Shown: positions 59,940 to 64,000 of the stretch, piece after piece
Position numbering within the stretch: position 1 is the first letter of the stretch
Layout: the number at the start of each line of letters is the position of its first letter
Source: Microthyrium microscopicum
Lineage: Eukaryota > Ascomycota > Dothideomycetes > Microthyriales > Microthyriaceae
NCBI GenBank assembly: GCA_010405405.1
Contig: MU004234.1
Coordinates: 478,993 to 542,992, forward strand
Reading direction: 5' to 3'
DNA length: 64,000 nucleotides
Position numbers and translations under genes: made by a program
Notes under the pieces: generated by a model
Database searches by the model: none
The model's input: only the letters and a program-made list of their open reading frames with translations
What the model was told of the DNA's origin: nothing

Positions 59940-60869
59940 ATGCCTTGTCTCAAGACTCAGTTGTATCGATGCGGAACGCACCAGCTCGAAAGAGCGCCAC
60001 GCCCAAATCGATTTAATCACCGACAATACCAGCCCAGTCAAAGTCCAGCCCGACATCTGCTTGCCATGCCCAACGAGATCCTCCTCATGATATGCAAAGA
60101 GATCCCTGTCGCCGCTCGATGCTCACTATCTCTCACCTGCAAGCAAATGATGAACACACTATCGGAGGAGTATTGGTGGGCTCTTGATCTGAGCGATGTC
60201 AAGAAGACGGAATTCTTGAATCTTTTACGCAAAGATCAGCCAGACATGCATTACTGCCACACATGCATGATCATGCGCGATGCATTTGATCATGACGATT
60301 ATGAAGACGACGATGACCCGGTTTGGTCAATTACTCTGGACAACTTCTACCACATCTCCAGCGCACTTATTTATTATGGCCCTGGAGATTGTTCACATTA
60401 CTATAGATGCAGCACTATACTCCCTTTCAATCGCGGGGATACTCGCGTCTGGGTAACAGCCTCTTATATGCTTCACAACAAAGCGACGCCATATCTTACA
60501 CGAAAGTATCGGTTGCCAATATCAACAGAACACCCAAAACTTGATTCACTGAGCGAGAACCTCGTTGTTTCCGTGGACTGCGAACTCAATGTTCAACTCT
60601 GTCAGCACAGCACACTCAAGTGTCTTACGGAGAGCTGTGACCATGACCCCGAGTTCTCGATTGAAATCGACGTGTCCTGGGAAGGCCCGGTTTGGAAGGA
60701 ATTACCAGTTTCGATATGGGGCCAAAATTCGATTCCAAAACAACTCGTCTTGCAGTCTGGATCTCAATACTACACATGCTTGCTATGCTGGGCAGCTGCA
60801 AAGATCGGCCCATTGAACAAGGGAGAAGTCTCGCACGTCAACTGCGAAATGTATCTGCCGTTCACCTAG
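59940..60869 (+). CDS. F-box protein, array member 2
   Basis: A single exon of 309 aa. The F-box is at about residues 38-75 (ARHLLAMPNEILLMICKEIP, AARCSLSLTCKQMMNTLSEE) and would bind Skp1. Next is a Cys-pair block (YCHTCMIMRD) and an acidic run (DDYEDDDDP). The C-terminal domain shares an order of motifs with the gene at 62153: DNFYH, YYRCSTILPF, RKYRLPI, then a Cys-His element (LCQHSTLKCL). It ends LLCWAAAKIGPLNKGEVSHV and a short tail. The ATG at 59940 gives the longest frame; a spliced upstream exon is possible. The substrate is unknown. It is probably the result of local duplication followed by strong divergence. Confidence 0.78.
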   Translation: MPCLKTQLYRCGTHQLERAPRPNRFNHRQYQPSQSPARHLLAMPNEILLMICKEIPVAARCSLSLTCKQMMNTLSEEYWWALDLSDVKKTEFLNLLRKDQPDMHYCHTCMIMRDAFDHDDYEDDDDPVWSITLDNFYHISSALIYYGPGDCSHYYRCSTILPFNRGDTRVWVTASYMLHNKATPYLTRKYRLPISTEHPKLDSLSENLVVSVDCELNVQLCQHSTLKCLTESCDHDPEFSIEIDVSWEGPVWKELPVSIWGQNSIPKQLVLQSGSQYYTCLLCWAAAKIGPLNKGEVSHVNCEMYLPFT

Positions 60870-62152
60870 CCTCAGATATCAACTCTTTGGTGGCGGATGA
60901 CTCTGTATTGGGACAACAGCGTGAAGCGTGAAGCAAGTGGATCATTGGTTAGTGTTTGATAACAAGGATTGAGGTTTGTGAACTTCTCTCATGGAGCGTA
61001 TTCGAGACGTATGAAATGATTGACGAGCTCAAGGAGGAAGACTTATTTATCAGGAACAGCTCCGTTATTTAATTGTCGGCTGAATGAGGAAAGCAACTTC
61101 GCGGAGATGGATTGCTTTGCATCGACGTAATACTTTGAGGCGGATTTTTTTGTGACAATATGAGTAATAGTAGGAAATTCAACGCATTTTGAAGTACTTG
61201 CCCGATTGAATACACTAATTGTCCTTATGAGTCCATGTACCGCAATATTGCCTCATCACGCTATCTGGAAGCTTTCTTTACTCACAGAAGACCTCTATCA
61301 AATTGTGCCTATAGCAATCCAAAGACCCGACTTGTTGGTTTGTATACAATGCAAAACTTCAAATCATAGGCGTAACCAGCGGGTGGATACATATATAGCT
61401 GAAAAAAGCTATTCTTTCATTATGTTACCAACTTCGGGCACCAAATCATGCGTGATTGTTGATAACTGAATCTTAACATAAAAACCCCGGGGCAATGTTT
61501 ATCTTTTGTCGCGTAAAAAAGTCATGTCGGTCGCCGCTTCCATTATTGATTTATTGGTACGTTATGCTCAGAATGCCTAAAGTCTTGACGATTGAAAAGG
61601 ATCTTTACTGAACGACAAGTACTTCAGGTGCGAAACACAAACTTGGACGAATCGTACATAGATGGAGGTATTAAGTGTGGTTTGGGTTGTTCTTGCTGTC
61701 CTCGATACAACTTACTTCCTGGGGAAGGTATCGAGGCACCTCTTTCTTGAACTTTGACAAGTTTCGCTCTTCCCTTTTTGTAGCGTAGCTTGCCCTCTAG
61801 ATTCTTTCTTGCTTTTGCCTACCTCTTCATCTTATATACCTTCAAATCACTACTTCTTCGAATCTTTCAACCACCACCGGTTATCAAAATCCATCACCGC
61901 CCTTCACAAGAACATAGCCGGGGCAAAGCAATCGGTAAGATCTTCTTATGATAAATCACAGCTCTTGACAACCTTCGAAAGCTTCAGAAGTAGCGATGGC
62001 CGCCATCGTATTGCATCGCTTTCATAGCTTGTATTGCTGGTCGAATGTTATGGTGCCCATCGAATAGAATGGGCCTATAACATACGACCTACTTTCGAGC
62101 AAATGCTTAACTTGACCCTTCTTCTTCAACTTATGCTAACATCTTACAGGCA
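60870..62152. other. Intergenic and probable spliced 5' leader of the next gene
   Basis: About 1.28 kb. The right end looks like a leader: a GTAAGA donor at 61933 and a CTTACAG acceptor at 62150 would remove a 218-nt 5'-UTR intron that holds a hairpin. No protein gene recognised. Confidence 0.45.
62039..62089. repeat. Imperfect hairpin in the probable 5'-UTR intron
   Basis: 62039-62060 pairs with 62069-62089 (GGTCGAATGTTATGG on the left arm), with two mismatches and one unpaired base. The loop is 8 nt. It is unrelated in sequence to the other hairpins. Confidence 0.8.
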
Positions 62153-63358
62153 ATGGCCATGACCTCCTGCTGCGGAGACCAAGCGGGTCGGTGTGATGTT
62201 CATCGACCAGTGCAACCGCTGGCGCCAACTGCATTGACTTGCGAAAACTACAAATACAGAAAAAACCCTGAACATCACTTGCTCAACGTGCCAACCGAGA
62301 TTCGTCTACTCATCTGTGAGAATCTCTCGCTTGCTTCACGTTGCGCCCTCGCACTTACCTGCAAGGGGCTAAAAGATGAGCTGTCACTAGAATTTTGGCC
62401 GAGCCTAGATACAAATCATACGGAGATGGTAAGCTTTTCCTGTTCCGAGCCCGCTCCCCTCGAAGCCGTACGAATATACCAAAACCCGTGGTGGTTGCTA
62501 ACACTTTCAATGGCTCCCATGGCACGCGCTTCAAATCAAATGCTGTGGTATCCATTGACCTACCAAATGCATTCGCTTCCAACTTTTTCAATAGGCTTGC
62601 ACGAATATCATTGTGTGATCTTGTACTAACACATTTGCCAGGACATGTTCTTGAATATGTTACGAAAGGACATTCCAGATACATTCGTTTGCGGCGGCTG
62701 GGACGGCTGTCACCAGCTCGAATATGCGCCATATACGCTCAGCGTTGACGGTCCCAGTCTTGGAGCCTACCCAAGCACGCCAGTCCATGGCCGCGACCTG
62801 GCATTCGACAATTTCTATCATGCCCCAGCCACGCATATCCAGCGCTGGAAAGAAGACCAAATCTGCCCCGAATACTTTTACTGCAGCACCACTCTCACCT
62901 TCCACGCTGGAGATTCACAATACCTGGGGAGTGTGAAGTACTTCATCAACGAATTTGAAGGTCGCAACTATCTATTCCGGAAATACCGTCTACCGATCGT
63001 GGAAGGCAAGCCAATCACTATTGTATCCAACGCTGGATCCAATAGCCCAGTAGGCATCGAAATGTGCAAACACAACAAACTCAAATGGCTCATGAAGCGA
63101 GCGCTACCTCCAGTCTTCCTGAATGGTCCAGCATTCCCCAACGGTACCCTGGCGTGCTGGACTGGCCGGACACTTATGCAAGATAGCTTCATCGTTCTCG
63201 ACCGAAGCCTGGGAATATTTGGGGCCACGCGAAAGGTGCACACGTATGAGTGTGACTGCGGTGCTTTTGCTGAGATCAAAGATGTGGAGAATATAGAGGA
63301 TACTCATGCCGAATGTGTTTTTGCTACACCGCTTAAGGAGTCAATGGATTCGCAGTAA
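62153..63358 (+). CDS. F-box protein, array member 3
   Basis: Two exons (62153-62428, 62642-63358) give 330 aa. The F-box is at about residues 42-80 (EHHLLNVPTEIRLLICENLS, SRCALALTCKGLKDELSLEF). The intron is 213 nt (GTAAGC to TTGCCAG), and the frame runs TEM-DMFLNMLRKDIPDTFVC across it, matching FLNLLRKDQPDMHYC in the neighbour, which has no intron there. The C-terminal domain contains DNFYH, EYFYCSTTLTF, FRKYRLPIVEGK and MCKHNKLKWLMK, then a second Cys cluster (YECDCGAF) and DTHAECVF. It is the most complete member of the array. The role is inferred to be an SCF adaptor; the target is unknown. Confidence 0.82.
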
Positions 63359-63749
63359 TAACGACACTCTCTCATCGACTGCTACATTAGTCATCGTAGC
63401 TTTCGGGAGTATTGTCGGAATTACACGTACAGAATAGACTTTATGCTCCATCTCATCCTGTGGCTGATTTCGCATCTAATATCCAACGTGATCGCTGTTG
63501 TGTGCGGCACGCTACTCATTGACTGGTAAAATAAGGACTGCATAATGAATTATAGTATATCACAGCCAGCGAAGCTGCTGGGGAGAAGACCACTATTCAT
63601 AAAATCCATTGATTGTTTGCGTCAGTATCTGACTTGTAGAAACACATATGACTCCAATATCTACCAGCCGACCCATGATACTCTGCCATAACTCCATTTT
63701 CAAAACCGAGTAACCCCATACAACAACCCCCACTACGATAAACTCACAC
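63359..63749. other. Short intergenic region between convergent genes
   Basis: About 0.39 kb, 3' ends of both neighbours. Nothing recognised. Confidence 0.5.
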
Positions 63750-64000
63750 TCACAGCTTAGCAGTCAACCTATTCTCCCTCAAAAACTCCCCCGCCTCCTT
63801 CGCCGCCTCCTGCGCCACCCTTACAAAATCAATCACTGGCGCCACCAGAATAATATCATGCGGCGCACCCTCCTTCACCACCAACTGCACACTCGCGCCC
63901 TTGGCTCTGAACTCCTCCGCAATCTGCACATTATCATCATACAACACCTCCGCGCGTCCCGTCTGGACGAAGATTGGTGATTTGCTTTCAAAGGCGTTGC
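63750..64000 (-). CDS. Alpha/beta hydrolase (esterase/lipase type), C-terminal part only
   Basis: The gene runs off the right edge; only its last 83 codons are visible. The segment has the end of the alpha/beta hydrolase fold: a strand with SPIFVQTGRAEVLYDDN, which carries the catalytic-acid Asp position, and VQLVVKEGAPHDIILVAPV with the catalytic His. It ends in an Ala/Glu-rich helix (AQEAAKEAGEFL). This layout is typical of the alpha/beta hydrolase-3 (steryl acetyl hydrolase / HSL-like) group. The nucleophile Ser and N-terminus lie outside the window, so the substrate cannot be judged. Confidence 0.75.
   Translation of the reverse strand, partial: NAFESKSPIFVQTGRAEVLYDDNVQIAEEFRAKGASVQLVVKEGAPHDIILVAPVIDFVRVAQEAAKEAGEFLRENRLTAKL

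Overview
The window is nuclear DNA of a filamentous ascomycete (Pezizomycotina). The evidence is genes broken by short introns with GTAAGT-type donors and CTNAC-like branch sites, HET-domain genes, an HsbA-type cell-wall protein, a Yap1/AP-1 regulator with both cysteine-rich domains, and an AT-rich, ORF-free transposon that looks RIP-mutated. My impression is Leotiomycetes, but I could not test this. All exon models were read by eye from splice signals and frame continuity.

Left part (1-33.6 kb). This is mostly ordinary gene space. In order it holds a mannitol-dehydrogenase-like SDR, a secreted purine nucleoside permease (NUP) family protein, a weak gene remnant, a HET-domain gene with a TA-flanked MITE in its upstream region, an Smr-domain protein ending in a CaaX box, an AKR7-type aldo-keto reductase, a glycine-zipper protein, a large BTB protein, the nuclear-pore scaffold NUP188, a MYND-finger protein with a hairpin in its long intron, a four-helix membrane protein, a cytosine-deaminase-like amidohydrolase, an F-box protein and a degenerate gluconokinase-like protein.

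Middle (34.1-38.4 kb). This is one dead DNA transposon, MULE-like by its 9-bp target duplication and long inverted ends. A second element, hAT-like by its CAGGG ends and 8-bp duplication, is nested inside it. Both are AT-rich and carry no ORF above 60 codons. The outermost 45 bp at each end remain identical and unmutated.

Right part (39-64 kb). A tudor-domain splicing factor (SPF30-like), an HsbA-type secreted protein and the AP-1 regulator come first. Then follows an accessory stretch rich in recognition- and self/non-self-type genes: a fungal SLATT two-helix protein facing a HET gene, an AKR7 paralogue, an RNI-type leucine-rich-repeat protein, a GT1 glycosyltransferase with a GC-AG intron, a small F-box array (one remnant and two intact paralogues) and the 3' end of an alpha/beta hydrolase. 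HET, SLATT, LRR and F-box genes are the kinds of genes found in fungal allorecognition or innate-immunity regions. Calling 47-63 kb such an island is an inference from content alone.

Three unrelated long hairpins sit in non-coding parts of genes: the 3' flank of the first HET gene, the MYND intron, and the probable 5'-UTR intron of the last F-box gene. No tRNA, rRNA, CRISPR or origin could be supported.
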